Assembly: GCA_050739895.1 (NCBI GenBank)
Contig: JBOICK010000091.1
Location: forward strand, 1 to 34,802
Origin: Stenotrophobium sp050739895
GTDB lineage: Bacteria; Pseudomonadota; Gammaproteobacteria; Nevskiales; Nevskiaceae
DNA length: 34,802 nt
Direction of reading: 5' to 3'
A program made the translations under genes and the position numbers. Positions 15,951 to 24,099 of this stretch are shown here, one piece after another. Under the pieces are notes generated by a model, which had not been told where the DNA came from, ran no database searches, and saw nothing but the letters and a program-made list of their open reading frames with translations. How positions within the stretch are numbered: position 1 is the first letter of the stretch; every line of letters starts with the position of its first letter.

Positions 15951-16629
15951 GAAAGACGGCCCCAGCATCGTCCGCATCGCTGCGCTGATCGGCGACCACG
16001 CCCGCGCCGAAGTGCTCACGGCGCTGATGGCCGACCGCGCGCTCACCGCCAGCGAACTGGCGCACGTCGCCGGCGTCACCAAGCCGACTATCAGCGCACA
16101 CCTGTCCAAGTTGCTCGATGCCGGACTCATCGCCGTGGAGCAGCAGGGCCGGCATCGTTACTTCCGCCTGGCGGACCGCGACGTGGCGCAGTTGCTGGAG
16201 TCGATGATGGGCGTCGCCTTCCGCACTGGCGCCGTGCGCCTCAAATCCAGCCCGCGCGAACCGGCCCTGCGCAAGGCCCGCGTCTGCTACGACCACCTCG
16301 CCGGCGAACTCGGCGTGCTGGCTTACGAGGGGTTGCTGCGGCAGAAGGTGCTGACGACCAAGAGCGGTGACCCGCACCTCACCCGCAAGGGCCGCGACTG
16401 GTTTAAGAAATTCGGCATCGACGTGGACGCCGCGATGGCGCTGCGCCGCCCGCTATGTCGGACCTGCCTCGACTGGAGCGAGCGACGGCAGCATCTGGCG
16501 GGAGCGTTGGGCAGCGCGCTGCTGGATCGTGTGCAGGCGCTGGGTTGGATTAAACGTGTGAAGAATTCGCGAGTGATGGAATTTACGCAGAATGGCGAGC
16601 GAGTGTTTCGGATGCTGTTCGCGGATTGA
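15949..16629 (+). CDS. ArsR-family winged-helix transcriptional regulator
   Basis: A 226-residue regulator. The N-terminal 90 residues are an ArsR-type winged helix: LGDHARAEVLTAL-like helix, recognition helix in VAGVTKPTISAHLSKLLDAG (46-65), and the wing at QQGRHRYFRLA. The C-terminal half (about 100-226) is a second domain with LTRKGRDWFKKFGID, RPLCRTCLDWSERRQHLAG and KNSRVMEFTQNGERVF, common in longer ArsR proteins; the paired cysteines are in that domain. The effector is unknown. It is divergent from the NIPSNAP/ABM operon and likely represses it through the palindrome over its own start. Confidence 0.88.
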   Translation: MKDGPSIVRIAALIGDHARAEVLTALMADRALTASELAHVAGVTKPTISAHLSKLLDAGLIAVEQQGRHRYFRLADRDVAQLLESMMGVAFRTGAVRLKSSPREPALRKARVCYDHLAGELGVLAYEGLLRQKVLTTKSGDPHLTRKGRDWFKKFGIDVDAAMALRRPLCRTCLDWSERRQHLAGALGSALLDRVQALGWIKRVKNSRVMEFTQNGERVFRMLFAD

Positions 16630-16753
16630 ACATCGATTTTCTGTTTGCAGCCCATAGCGGACATAAGCAGGAAACGTCAAACAAATCATTCTGCCCATAT
16701 GCGTCAGCCGACTTGATCTGCACATTCCATGCTGAACGTCACCGCTTTCCGAT

Positions 16754-17653
16754 TCAGCCTACTTCACCGCGGTAGCGCATCGCCTCGATCAACAATGCGA
16801 ACGCTGGAGATGCATGACGGCGACTGGGGTAATAAAGGTGATAGCCCGGAAACGGCGGACACCAATCTTCAAGCACGCGTTTGAGGCGTCCCTTCTTCAA
16901 GTATGGCTCCACTAAATCCTCGAAGACGTATGTGATTCCTAATCCAGCCAATGCGGCATTCACGGCGTGATGGGTGTCGTTGAATATCAACTGGCCTTCG
17001 ACCTTCACCTTGAGTTCGCGTCGATTTTTTTCAAACTCCCACGCGTACAACGCGCCGTAGGTGGGCACCCGCAGATTGATGCAGTTGTGGTCCATCAGGT
17101 CACGCGGCGTACGCGGCACTGATCTCGTCGCGAAGTATGACGGCGACGCCACGGCCGCCATCCGCAGGTCTGGCCCGATGCGCACGGCAATCATGCCTTG
17201 AGCAACTTGCTCTCCCAACCGAACGCCTGCATCAAAGCGATGCGCAGCGATGTCGGTCAATGCCGTATCAACGCTGATTTCAACTTTGATGTCCGGATAA
17301 CGCGAAAGAAGTTTTGCCACCGTTGGCCACAGGATCGTTTCGGCTGGATGAGCCGATGTCGTGATACGGATCGTCCCGGCAGGCTTGTCGCGCAGCGCAC
17401 TCAAGGCCGTTAGGCCGGCCTCGATCTCCTCAAAGTGTGGCCCCACCGATTGCACTAGGCGTTCACCGGCTTCGGTTGCGGAGACGCTTCGAGTCGTACG
17501 TGTCAGTAGTCGGATACCGAGCCTCTCTTCGAGGCCACGAATCGCATGGCTAATTGCTGACTGAGAGACGCCGAGTTTGGCGGCGGCCTTGGTAAAGCTG
17601 CGTTCGCGCGTGACAGTCAGGAACGCAATGAGGTCGGTAAGGTTATCGCGCAT
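16754..17653 (-). CDS. LysR-family transcriptional regulator
   Basis: A 299-residue LysR-type regulator: N-terminal winged helix with AAAKLGVSQSAISHAIRGLE (23-42) and the RLLTRTTRSVSATEAGE linker, then a periplasmic-binding-protein-like effector domain (about 90-290). It is divergent from an aldo/keto reductase gene, the standard layout in which a LysR protein controls its neighbour and itself. The pair is visibly less GC-rich than the rest of the window. Confidence 0.92.
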   Translation of the reverse strand: MRDNLTDLIAFLTVTRERSFTKAAAKLGVSQSAISHAIRGLEERLGIRLLTRTTRSVSATEAGERLVQSVGPHFEEIEAGLTALSALRDKPAGTIRITTSAHPAETILWPTVAKLLSRYPDIKVEISVDTALTDIAAHRFDAGVRLGEQVAQGMIAVRIGPDLRMAAVASPSYFATRSVPRTPRDLMDHNCINLRVPTYGALYAWEFEKNRRELKVKVEGQLIFNDTHHAVNAALAGLGITYVFEDLVEPYLKKGRLKRVLEDWCPPFPGYHLYYPSRRHASPAFALLIEAMRYRGEVG

Positions 17654-17679
17654 TCATGAATCTCATTCATGTGTTCATG
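17652..17679. promoter_or_regulatory. Repeated TTCATG sites at the lysR start
   Basis: The 10-bp palindrome ATTCATGAAT (17652-17661) covers the LysR start codon, and TTCATG recurs at 17667-17672 and 17674-17679 inside the 121 bp divergent region. Three TTCATG units in 28 bp are a plausible LysR-type binding region; this is inferred from position only. Confidence 0.4.
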
Positions 17680-17774
17680 CTGATTATGCCCACTAATCAA
17701 ATCACAGCGCATCAACTAACCTTTTCGCAGCCAGAAACACAGGCCAGTCATTCACTGAACAAAGGTACACAGTC

Positions 17775-18752
17775 ATGAAGCACATCTCAATCGGCGGACT
17801 CAACGTTTCGCGTATAGGTCTCGGCGCCATGTCGATGACCAGCTACTACAACATCGGCGCTGGCAGCGAAGCCGAATCGATTCGCGCCATTCATCGAGCA
17901 TTGGACTTGGGCGTCACCCATATCGACACCGCCGAGATCTATGGCCCCTATATCAACGAGGAACTGGTTGGCCATGCCATCAAGGGCCGCCGCGACAAGA
18001 TCGTCCTAGCAACCAAGTTCGGTTTCGTCTCGCACGCTGGTGGTGGCGTTCGCGTCATTGATAGCAGCCCAGCAAATATTCGAACTGCAGTCGAGGGCTC
18101 GCTGAAGCGCCTCGGCACCGACTACATTGACCTGTACTACCAGCACCGCGTCGATCCCAACACGCCTATTGAGGACACGGTGGGTGCCGTGGCCAAGCTG
18201 ATTGATGAAGGCAAGATTCGTCACATTGGCCTCTCAGAGGCCGGACCCACAACCATCCGCCGCGCTCACGCCATACACCCGATCGCTGCGCTGCAGACGG
18301 AGTACTCGCTGTGGACTCGCGATGTGGAGACTGAACTGCTGCCACTGTTGCGCGAATTGGGTATCGGTTTTGTTCCTTACTCACCGTTGGGTCATGGTTT
18401 TCTCGCTGGCGATATTCGCTCGCTTGATCAACTCTCAGATGACGATTGGCGCAAGACCAATCCTCGCTTTATCGGCGAAAACTTCCGGCGCAATTTGCGC
18501 ATAGTCGACGAGGTCCAAGCCATTGCTGCAGAAGCGGGTGCGACACCAGCACAGATCGCTTTAGCTTGGCTGATCGCACAAGGCGACGACATTGCACCGA
18601 TTCCCGGTACCAAGCGCGTCGCGCGTGTCGAGGAGAACACAGCCGCTGAAAGTGTGAAGCTGAATGTCAAGCAGATCGAACGATTGAATAACCTCACGCC
18701 AGCTTCCGGCGAACGTCACAACGAGGGTGGTATGGCCGCGATTGACCGCTGA
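17775..18752 (+). CDS. Aldo/keto reductase
   Basis: A 325-residue (alpha/beta)8-barrel NADPH-dependent oxidoreductase. The catalytic tetrad is visible as D51 and Y56 in HIDTAEIYG, K81 in ATKFGF and H124 in YYQHRVD; the C-terminal IPGTKRVARVEENT is the NADP-binding motif. It resembles the YajO/YhdN-type reductases of aldehydes and quinones. AAAGG precedes the ATG by nine bases. Regulation by the divergent LysR protein is likely. A hairpin with a T-run follows in the convergent region before the next gene. Confidence 0.92.
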   Translation: MKHISIGGLNVSRIGLGAMSMTSYYNIGAGSEAESIRAIHRALDLGVTHIDTAEIYGPYINEELVGHAIKGRRDKIVLATKFGFVSHAGGGVRVIDSSPANIRTAVEGSLKRLGTDYIDLYYQHRVDPNTPIEDTVGAVAKLIDEGKIRHIGLSEAGPTTIRRAHAIHPIAALQTEYSLWTRDVETELLPLLRELGIGFVPYSPLGHGFLAGDIRSLDQLSDDDWRKTNPRFIGENFRRNLRIVDEVQAIAAEAGATPAQIALAWLIAQGDDIAPIPGTKRVARVEENTAAESVKLNVKQIERLNNLTPASGERHNEGGMAAIDR

Positions 18753-18788
18753 CGATCAATCTCACGTCAGCTAAACAATACAACTAAA

Positions 18789-18808
18789 GGTCATAAGCAG
18801 TTATGACC
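18789..18808. other. Perfect inverted repeat GGTCATAA-GCAG-TTATGACC
   Basis: A perfect 8-bp inverted repeat with a 4-base loop lies 36 bp after the aldo/keto reductase stop. It has no T-run, so it is not an obvious intrinsic terminator. A second imperfect hairpin, CGTCTGCTTC-N6-GAAGCGGACG, follows at 18838-18863. Both lie in the convergent intergenic region and may be remnants of dispersed repeats or transcript 3' structures. Confidence 0.5.
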
Positions 18809-18871
18809 GTTGGCTCAATTTATAGGTCGGATTGGGGCGTCTGCTTCTGGCACGAAGCGGACGCAGACAAT

Positions 18872-18898
18872 AAAAACGCCCCTTTCGGGGCGTTTTTT
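18872..18898. terminator. Bidirectional intrinsic terminator
   Basis: The stem AAAAACGCCCC / GGGGCGTTTTT with a TTTC loop has a GC-rich base and A and T runs on opposite sides. It lies between the convergent aldo/keto reductase and SDR genes and should terminate both; its right T-run overlaps the TAA of the minus-strand SDR. It closes the minus-strand sigma-factor block. Confidence 0.9.
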
Positions 18899-19763
18899 AT
18901 TGCACGATGGCGGGATGCGCCTGCGTCGGCCCACCCAGCATGGGACGGTGAGAGGGCGGCTGCTTGCCGTCGATGTCCTTAAGCCCGTAATCGAGCGCGG
19001 CTTCGGCGCCAATCAGCACCTGGCCGGATTTCTCCATCACCTTCGGATCGCGATACAGCGCGCTGATCAGGTGGCCGGTGAATTCCGGGCTCTCGGCGAT
19101 CTCCCAGAAGCCGGCGTACTTCTGCGGCTCCGAGTCCATCACGCGCTTGGTGCGGTCGGTCTTGAGCATGCCCATCCAGATCGAGAACGCGGCGACGTTG
19201 AACGGCTTGAAGTCCACCGCCATATCCTTGGCGAACTTGTCGACGCCGACTTTCTGCGCGCCGTAGCCGGGGCCGTGCATGTAGCAGCTGGCGCCGAACG
19301 AGGAGGTGAAGGCGACGACGCCGCGCTTGTTGGCGACCAGCAGCGGCGCCGCATAGTAGCTGGCGACATAGCCGGAGCGCAGGCCGACGTCGAGGATGTT
19401 CACGAGGTCCAGCGACTTCTGCCAGAACGGGCCGGGCACGATCAGTTCGTCGTGAATCACGGTGGCGTTGTTGACCAGGATGTCGAGCTTGCCCTGCTCC
19501 TTCTTCACGCGCTCGAACAGCGCCTTCACCTGCGCGTCGTCGCTGTGATCGACGCTCACGGCGATGCCCTTGCCGCCGGCCTTCGTCACCGCCTCGGCTG
19601 TAGCGTGAATCGTGCCCGGCAGCGGCGCATCGCCTTCCTTCTGCGAGCGGCCGGTGACGTAGACGGTGGCGCCTTCCGCGCCCAGCGCCAGCGCAATGCC
19701 CTTGCCCGCGCCGCGCGAGGCGCCGGTGACAACCGCGACCGCGCCCTTGAGTTGCTGGTACAT
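18897..19763 (-). CDS. SDR family oxidoreductase (DHRS1-like)
   Basis: A 288-residue SDR with TGASRGAG (13-20), NNAT in place of NNAG (98-101), Ser154/155 and YGAQK (Y167, K171). The long insertion after the cofactor site (RSQKEGDAPLPGTIHATAEA) and GGKGIAVSVDHSDD resemble the DHRS1 group. The substrate is unknown. GGAG precedes the ATG by seven bases. It is the last of the twelve co-oriented genes that begin with the sigma factor, and its stop codon is inside the terminator. Confidence 0.9.
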   Translation of the reverse strand: MYQQLKGAVAVVTGASRGAGKGIALALGAEGATVYVTGRSQKEGDAPLPGTIHATAEAVTKAGGKGIAVSVDHSDDAQVKALFERVKKEQGKLDILVNNATVIHDELIVPGPFWQKSLDLVNILDVGLRSGYVASYYAAPLLVANKRGVVAFTSSFGASCYMHGPGYGAQKVGVDKFAKDMAVDFKPFNVAAFSIWMGMLKTDRTKRVMDSEPQKYAGFWEIAESPEFTGHLISALYRDPKVMEKSGQVLIGAEAALDYGLKDIDGKQPPSHRPMLGGPTQAHPAIVQ

Positions 19764-19938
19764 GTTCTTCTCCGCATTGGATTTTTACTAACGAGAACTT
19801 GTCAGCTTTGGCGCGAGCAAAAATCGTCCGATTACATGAGAAGGCAACAAGCGACCTGTAAAGGTTTTGAGCCTGATGATGCTGCGCCGCAGATTGAATG
19901 CATGCAGTCGGGCAGTCCCCGGCAGAGTGCTGCGGGAC

Positions 19939-20601
19939 TTAATCGCGGTCCGGCGCTCCCAGGGGAAAATACGAGCGGAAAGGCCGCGCCTCGTCTACCG
20001 CCCGGGCAAAGGACGGGCGGGCAAGCAGCCGCGCCCGATAGGCGCGTAACGCCGGATAGGATTCGGCGATACGATGCGTCCAGTCCGCGTAGAACAACGA
20101 GGGCGACGCCGCGCAGTCTGCGAGCGTGAAATCCGCACCGGCAGCCCAAGTCTTGCCGGCAAGCTGTCCTTCGAGCCAGGCATAGGCGCGCTCCAATTTT
20201 TCTACGGCAAATGCCACTCCCTCCTGGCGTTTTACCGGATCACCCGTCAGCGCGCCGTTGACCGCATGCTGCGCCACATTCATCACATGCAGGTCGAAGA
20301 AGCGGTCAAGGAAGCGTACGTTTAGTGCGGTCATAGGGTCCGCGGGGAGCAGGCGCACTGAGCCGGGATGCGCAAGATGCAGGTACTCGATGATGATGCT
20401 GGTCTCCACGATATTGCGATCACCATCCACCAGGAGCGGGAACTTGGCCAGAGGCCAGCGTTTGAGCCACTCGGCCGTGTGCTGCGTAGCAGCCGGGTCT
20501 CCAACGGTACGAAACTCGAAAGGAGTGCTGTTCTCGTACAGTGCGATGAGCACTTTCTGTGTGTACGAAGAAAAGGGATGGCCGTAGACAATGAGCGACA
20601 T
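19939..20601 (-). CDS. Glutathione S-transferase family protein
   Basis: A 220-residue GST: N-terminal thioredoxin-like domain (YGHPFSSYTQKVLIALYEN, 7-25; KFPLLVDGDRNIVETSIIIEYL with the cis-Pro and the E-T/S glutathione-binding motif) and a C-terminal helical domain (about 90-210, ADFTLADCAASPSLFY carrying the conserved Asp). It conjugates or transfers glutathione in the cytoplasm. It sits 175 bp before the SDR gene and 85 bp after a DHFR-like gene on the same strand. Confidence 0.9.
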   Translation of the reverse strand: MSLIVYGHPFSSYTQKVLIALYENSTPFEFRTVGDPAATQHTAEWLKRWPLAKFPLLVDGDRNIVETSIIIEYLHLAHPGSVRLLPADPMTALNVRFLDRFFDLHVMNVAQHAVNGALTGDPVKRQEGVAFAVEKLERAYAWLEGQLAGKTWAAGADFTLADCAASPSLFYADWTHRIAESYPALRAYRARLLARPSFARAVDEARPFRSYFPLGAPDRD

Positions 20602-20686
20602 TGCGGGACTCCTGTTTCAGACTACTTGTGTATTGAAAACATTTAAGGGGCCCCATTGATTGCTGCAATCAGTGGTTGGGTCGCCC

Positions 20687-21316
20687 TCACCGCCGCACAT
20701 AGCGCAAGTGTGTGGCAGCTGGACCATCAAGAACCTTGTCGATGCGAAACTGCGGCCCGGGCTCGCTCAGGTTCTCGAATAGACGCCGCCCACCGCCGAA
20801 AAACACGGGCGCCAGGGCGATTTCCAGTTCGTCAACGACCCCCATGCCCAGGTACTGCTGGATCACATCGGCTCCACCTGCGATGCGTACATCACGACGG
20901 CCCGCGGATTCCCGGGCCCGCTCCAGGGCATGCTCCGGCCCGTCATTGATAAAGTGAAAGGTCGTCCCGCCCGGGCGCGCCCAGGGTTCGCGTTTCTCAT
21001 TGGTCAGAACGTATACCGGTGTGTGAAACGGAGCCTCCTCCGGCCAGGCGACCTCACCTTGATCGAACATTCGCTTGCCCATGATGTTGGCGCCGATGCG
21101 CTCTGTGGTGCTGCGAACCAGGTCGTTGACCGGGCCGGTCTCTCCTCCTGGTGCGAACAGGAGGTTCTCGCGGAAGTACTGTTGATTGATGAGCCAGGCC
21201 ATCAGCGCCCCCCACTTGGCGCCCCAGTTCTTGTACCCGGGATTCTCCATGGTCATGCCTTCCGGTGCCATGTAGCCATCGAGGCTAAGCCCAATGTTGA
21301 CGAATACCTTACTCAT
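20687..21316 (-). CDS. Dihydrofolate reductase-like (RibD C-terminal domain) protein
   Basis: A 209-residue protein with the DHFR/RibD-C fold: VFVNIGLSLDGYMAP (4-18), ERIGANIMGKRMFDQGE, PVYVLTNEKREP, and GGADVIQQYLGMGVVDELEI (about 147-166) followed by PVFFGGGRRLF. Family members are NADPH-dependent reductases of pterins, pyrimidines or unknown small molecules; free-standing copies are mostly uncharacterised. A second member of the same family lies 56 bp upstream. Confidence 0.88.
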   Translation of the reverse strand: MSKVFVNIGLSLDGYMAPEGMTMENPGYKNWGAKWGALMAWLINQQYFRENLLFAPGGETGPVNDLVRSTTERIGANIMGKRMFDQGEVAWPEEAPFHTPVYVLTNEKREPWARPGGTTFHFINDGPEHALERARESAGRRDVRIAGGADVIQQYLGMGVVDELEIALAPVFFGGGRRLFENLSEPGPQFRIDKVLDGPAATHLRYVRR

Positions 21317-21372
21317 GATTCTCTTCTCCAGAATTCGGATGTCGGCCCTGTGAATCGGCCTACGTGCTTTGC

Positions 21373-21957
21373 CTACGCACCGGCCCTCAAAGACCCGGCG
21401 ACCTTGTAAGTACTGAGGATGACGCCGGACGGTATTGCTTTCGTGTTGACGAGATCGAATGAGCGCGGCGGGGTTCCCTCAGCAAAAAGACGCTTCCCCG
21501 TGCCCAATAGAACCGGATAGACGATCAGCAGCGCTTCATCCGCAAGCCCATGTTCGATCAGCGTCGATATCAGCGTGGAGCTGCCCCAGAGGATAAGTTC
21601 CGGACCGTTCTGCGATTTGATGCGGAGAATGCTCTCGACGATGTCCGGTCCAAGGCCCTCGAACGGGCCCCATGCCAGACTTTCCGGGCGGTGGGTAGCG
21701 ATATATTTTGTTGCTGCATTGATGCGGTCCGCCATCGGACTGCTCGGCGCCTTTGGCCAGAAGCCCGACCAGATATCGTAGGTGCGACGGCCAAGCAGCA
21801 GATCGAAGCTCGCGCCATGCGCAGCGAGGACGGCATCCCGGCCGGCGGGGGTCCGATAGGGCGTGGTCCAGTCGCCGTAGGGAAAATCGCCGCCATCGGC
21901 GGAGTGCTGGATCACGCCATCCAGCGAGATGTGTTCCATGATTTTCAGTTTTCTCAT
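21373..21957 (-). CDS. Dihydrofolate reductase-like (RibD C-terminal domain) protein
   Basis: A 194-residue DHFR/RibD-C-fold protein: LKIMEHISLDGVIQ (3-16), FDLLLGRRTYDIWSGFWP (50-67), PELILWGSSTLISTLIEHGLADE (about 118-140), YPVLLGTGKRLFAEG. It probably binds NADPH. Its first four bases overlap the stop of the upstream YciI gene (ATGA), so translation is coupled. Such proteins recur next to YciI/DGPF and ECF sigma genes. Confidence 0.88.
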   Translation of the reverse strand: MRKLKIMEHISLDGVIQHSADGGDFPYGDWTTPYRTPAGRDAVLAAHGASFDLLLGRRTYDIWSGFWPKAPSSPMADRINAATKYIATHRPESLAWGPFEGLGPDIVESILRIKSQNGPELILWGSSTLISTLIEHGLADEALLIVYPVLLGTGKRLFAEGTPPRSFDLVNTKAIPSGVILSTYKVAGSLRAGA

Positions 21958-22301
21958 TCGAGTTTCCGTGTTTCACGGATATTCCGAATCGGCCGCACTT
22001 CGATGCTGCCGACACGTGCCGGCGGAATTTTTGCGGCAAGCTGGATCGCCTCATTCAGATCGCGCGCTTCCACCATGTAAAACCCGGCGAGTTGCTCCTT
22101 GGTTTCGGCAAAAGGCCCGTCATAAACCGAGAGCTTGCCGCCGCGCACACGCAAGGTGGCTGCGCTGGCGACCGGTTGCAGCGCCTCCGACGCGACGCAG
22201 TGACCGCTGGCGCGCAGGCCCTCGTCGTAGGCCAGACATTCGCGGGCGTCGACCGCGGCAATCTGGTCTTCCTCGCCATACACCAGGCACAGATATTTCA
22301 T
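21954..22301 (-). CDS. YciI/DGPF family protein
   Basis: A 115-residue YCII-related protein. MKYLCLVYGEE at the start, the name-giving YDGPFAETKEQLAGFYMVEA (about 60-79) and LNEAIQLAAKIPPARVGSIEVRP near the end are the family hallmarks. DGPF proteins are typical partners of ECF42 sigma factors; their own function is unknown. Overlaps the next DHFR-like gene by four bases. Confidence 0.92.
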   Translation of the reverse strand: MKYLCLVYGEEDQIAAVDARECLAYDEGLRASGHCVASEALQPVASAATLRVRGGKLSVYDGPFAETKEQLAGFYMVEARDLNEAIQLAAKIPPARVGSIEVRPIRNIRETRKLE

Positions 22302-22369
22302 CTCGATCACCTCCAAGCAAAAAGACTTGCCGTTCTTTCCACCTCTGAACCTGTCGTTGCTCGTGACGC

Positions 22370-22738
22370 TCAGTAACGCCGATCCTGCCTGAGATTTTCC
22401 TCGACCGGCCGTACCTCGATGGTGCCGATGCGCGCCGACGGCCATTTCGATGCCAGCTGGATCGCTTCATTCAAATCCCTCGCTTCAATCATGAAGAAAC
22501 CGCCCAGTTGCTCCTTGGTTTCAGCGAAGGGGCCATCGGTCACGCAGATCTTTTCATGCCGCACCTGCACCGCGGTTGCGGTGCGGACGCTTTGCAGCGC
22601 CTGCGTGGCGATCAGGTGATTGTTCTCACGCAGGGATGCGACGTAGGCCAGGGTTTCGTCCCTGAGCGCGTCCCACTCGCGTCGCGACATGGCGTTGAAC
22701 TTGGCCTCTTCCTCGTAAGCCAGACACAGGTATTTCAT
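22370..22738 (-). CDS. YciI/DGPF family protein
   Basis: A 122-residue YCII-related protein, a paralogue of the one at 21954-22301: MKYLCLAYEEEAKFNAMSR, DGPFAETKEQLGGFFMIEA and LNEAIQLASKWPSARIGTIEVRPV. The ATG at 22738 lies directly after the VOC gene stop with a one-base gap, which indicates translational coupling. The two paralogues probably arose by tandem duplication. Confidence 0.92.
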   Translation of the reverse strand: MKYLCLAYEEEAKFNAMSRREWDALRDETLAYVASLRENNHLIATQALQSVRTATAVQVRHEKICVTDGPFAETKEQLGGFFMIEARDLNEAIQLASKWPSARIGTIEVRPVEENLRQDRRY

Positions 22739-22739
22739 C

Positions 22740-23195
22740 TCAGGCCGCCTTCTGCGCGGACTGCATCGCGGCGAGGTCCATGAAGAACGGCTCCCAGATG
22801 TGGCCATCGAGGTCCTGGAAGGCGTGGCCATACATCCAGCCGTGGTCCTCGGCGGGGCGGACATACTTGCCGCCGGCGTCCCAGGCCTTTTCCACGATCT
22901 CGTCGACCTGCGCGCGGCTGTCCAGCTGCAGTGCCACCAGCACTTCGGTGTTGTGATGTGCATCGACCCGCGCATGTGGCGTGAACAGCTTGAACTTGTC
23001 GTGCGCGATCAGCATGGCGTAGTGGCTCGCGCCGAGAATCAGGCAGGCGGCGCTGTCGTCGGTGAACTGCGGATTGAAGGTGAAGCCCAGCGCCTTGAAG
23101 AAGGCGACGGACTGCTCCAGGTCCTGCACCGGCAGGTTGACGAAAATCTGCCTGATGGCGGTCGCCGCCGCGGCATTCTTATTAACTGCCTGCAT
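22740..23195 (-). CDS. VOC family protein (glyoxalase/bleomycin-resistance fold)
   Basis: A 151-residue vicinal-oxygen-chelate protein: RQIFVNLPVQDLEQSVAFF (15-33), ALGFTFNPQFTDD, MLIAHDKF, and HGWMYGHAFQDLDGHIWEPFFMD (about 118-140), the last giving the typical Glu. Such proteins act as glyoxalase-like enzymes or binding proteins. Its start lies 14 bp inside the upstream PhnB-like gene. Confidence 0.88.
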   Translation of the reverse strand: MQAVNKNAAAATAIRQIFVNLPVQDLEQSVAFFKALGFTFNPQFTDDSAACLILGASHYAMLIAHDKFKLFTPHARVDAHHNTEVLVALQLDSRAQVDEIVEKAWDAGGKYVRPAEDHGWMYGHAFQDLDGHIWEPFFMDLAAMQSAQKAA

Positions 23196-23658
23196 AAGCC
23201 TTCTCCAGTGCCTTGATGTCGAGCTTGACCATCTGCATCATCGCCTGCATGACGCGGCCCCACCCGGCCGGGTTGTCGACCTGCATCAGCTTGCCGAGGA
23301 TGGTCGGGACGATCTGCCACGACAGTCCATAGCGGTCCTTGAGCCAGCCGCATTGCACCGGCGCGCCGCCGGCGCAGAGTTTCTCCCAGTAGTAGTCGAC
23401 TTCCTGCTGCGTGTCGCAGTTCACCACCAGCGAGACCGCCTCGGTAAACTTGAACAGCGGTCCGCCATTGAGCGCCATGTAGTCCTGCCCATCAAGCTGG
23501 AACTGGACGACCAGCACCGTGCCCTTGGGCATGGGCGCGCCATCGCCGTAGTGGGAGATGGCGCCGATCTTCGAGCTCTTGAATATCGAGGTGTAAAACT
23601 TCACCGCTTCCTCGGCCTGGGTGTCGAACCACAGGCAGGGTGTGATCCTGTTGCTCAT
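23182..23658 (-). CDS. VOC/PhnB-like protein (3-demethylubiquinone methyltransferase-like)
   Basis: A 158-residue PhnB-type VOC protein: ITPCLWFDTQAEEAVKFYTS (5-24), ALNGGPLFKFTEAVSLVVNC (about 62-81), YYWEKLCAGG, and CGWLKDRYGLSWQIVPTIL (about 103-121). This group was once annotated as 3-demethylubiquinone-9 3-methyltransferase without catalytic evidence. It overlaps the next VOC gene by 14 bp. Confidence 0.88.
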   Translation of the reverse strand: MSNRITPCLWFDTQAEEAVKFYTSIFKSSKIGAISHYGDGAPMPKGTVLVVQFQLDGQDYMALNGGPLFKFTEAVSLVVNCDTQQEVDYYWEKLCAGGAPVQCGWLKDRYGLSWQIVPTILGKLMQVDNPAGWGRVMQAMMQMVKLDIKALEKAYAGS

Positions 23659-23728
23659 CGAAGTCTCCGGTAGTGTCTCAGTTTGAACTTTGGACCGGTC
23701 TCCGGGCCGCGGTTCATGTCTCTTGCGA

Positions 23729-23902
23729 TCATGGCTGCGTGAAGAATCTCAGGTAGAAAGCGGTGAACACCAAGACGATGCCTATGTTCACTAGCAGCCG
23801 TGCCCAGAATTGGCCTCTAAAGAACACAAGATCCACGCCTACTATCAAGGCGACCATCGCCACCAGGTAAAACGCAGCAGCTATATGTATCTGTCTGCCC
23901 AT
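23729..23902 (-). CDS. Small two-helix membrane protein
   Basis: A 57-residue open frame from ATG at 23902 to TGA at 23729, with GGAG eight bases before the ATG. Two hydrophobic segments (about residues 7-28 and 35-53) flank a short basic loop (RGQFWAR). It begins MGRQIHIAAAFYLVAMVALI and ends FTQP. It resembles short hypothetical membrane proteins I have seen in proteobacteria but I cannot name a family. It occupies the gap 23659-24099 within the sigma-factor gene row and is co-oriented with it; the 197 bp on its upstream side show nothing else. Confidence 0.7.
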   Translation of the reverse strand: MGRQIHIAAAFYLVAMVALIVGVDLVFFRGQFWARLLVNIGIVLVFTAFYLRFFTQP

Positions 23903-24099
23903 TTCAGTGCTCCGGTTACTCCTGTATCTCGCATTCCCATGTTCCTGGCGACGGCTGCGGGCCTGGCGTATCGGCTGCGAGGCATAACGACATCGCGGAG
24001 TTGACCGCTACTCGCGAGCCCGCGCCCAAGCCGCGCGGCTCCCATCGCAAGCGGGCAAGTTCAAAGAGGGACACTACGGAGTCTCCTTGGCTGCCGCAT

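Noticed and set aside
18810..20129. Long plus-strand open frame opposite the SDR and GST genes
   Set aside because: It is antisense to two clear genes, has Arg/Ala/His-rich composition typical of GC-rich shadow frames and no recognisable domain. The same applies to long frames at 24001-25242, 25773-26678 and 30410-32140.
20657..20671. TGATTGC-T-GCAATCA inverted repeat between the DHFR-like and GST genes
   Set aside because: Loop of one base and no T-run; symmetric enough to be an operator but no regulator or second copy supports it.
23970..24000. GCATAAC...GTTGACC resembling an integron attC core pair
   Set aside because: The two core-like sites are only about 24 bp apart, too short for attC, with no inner pair and no integrase nearby.
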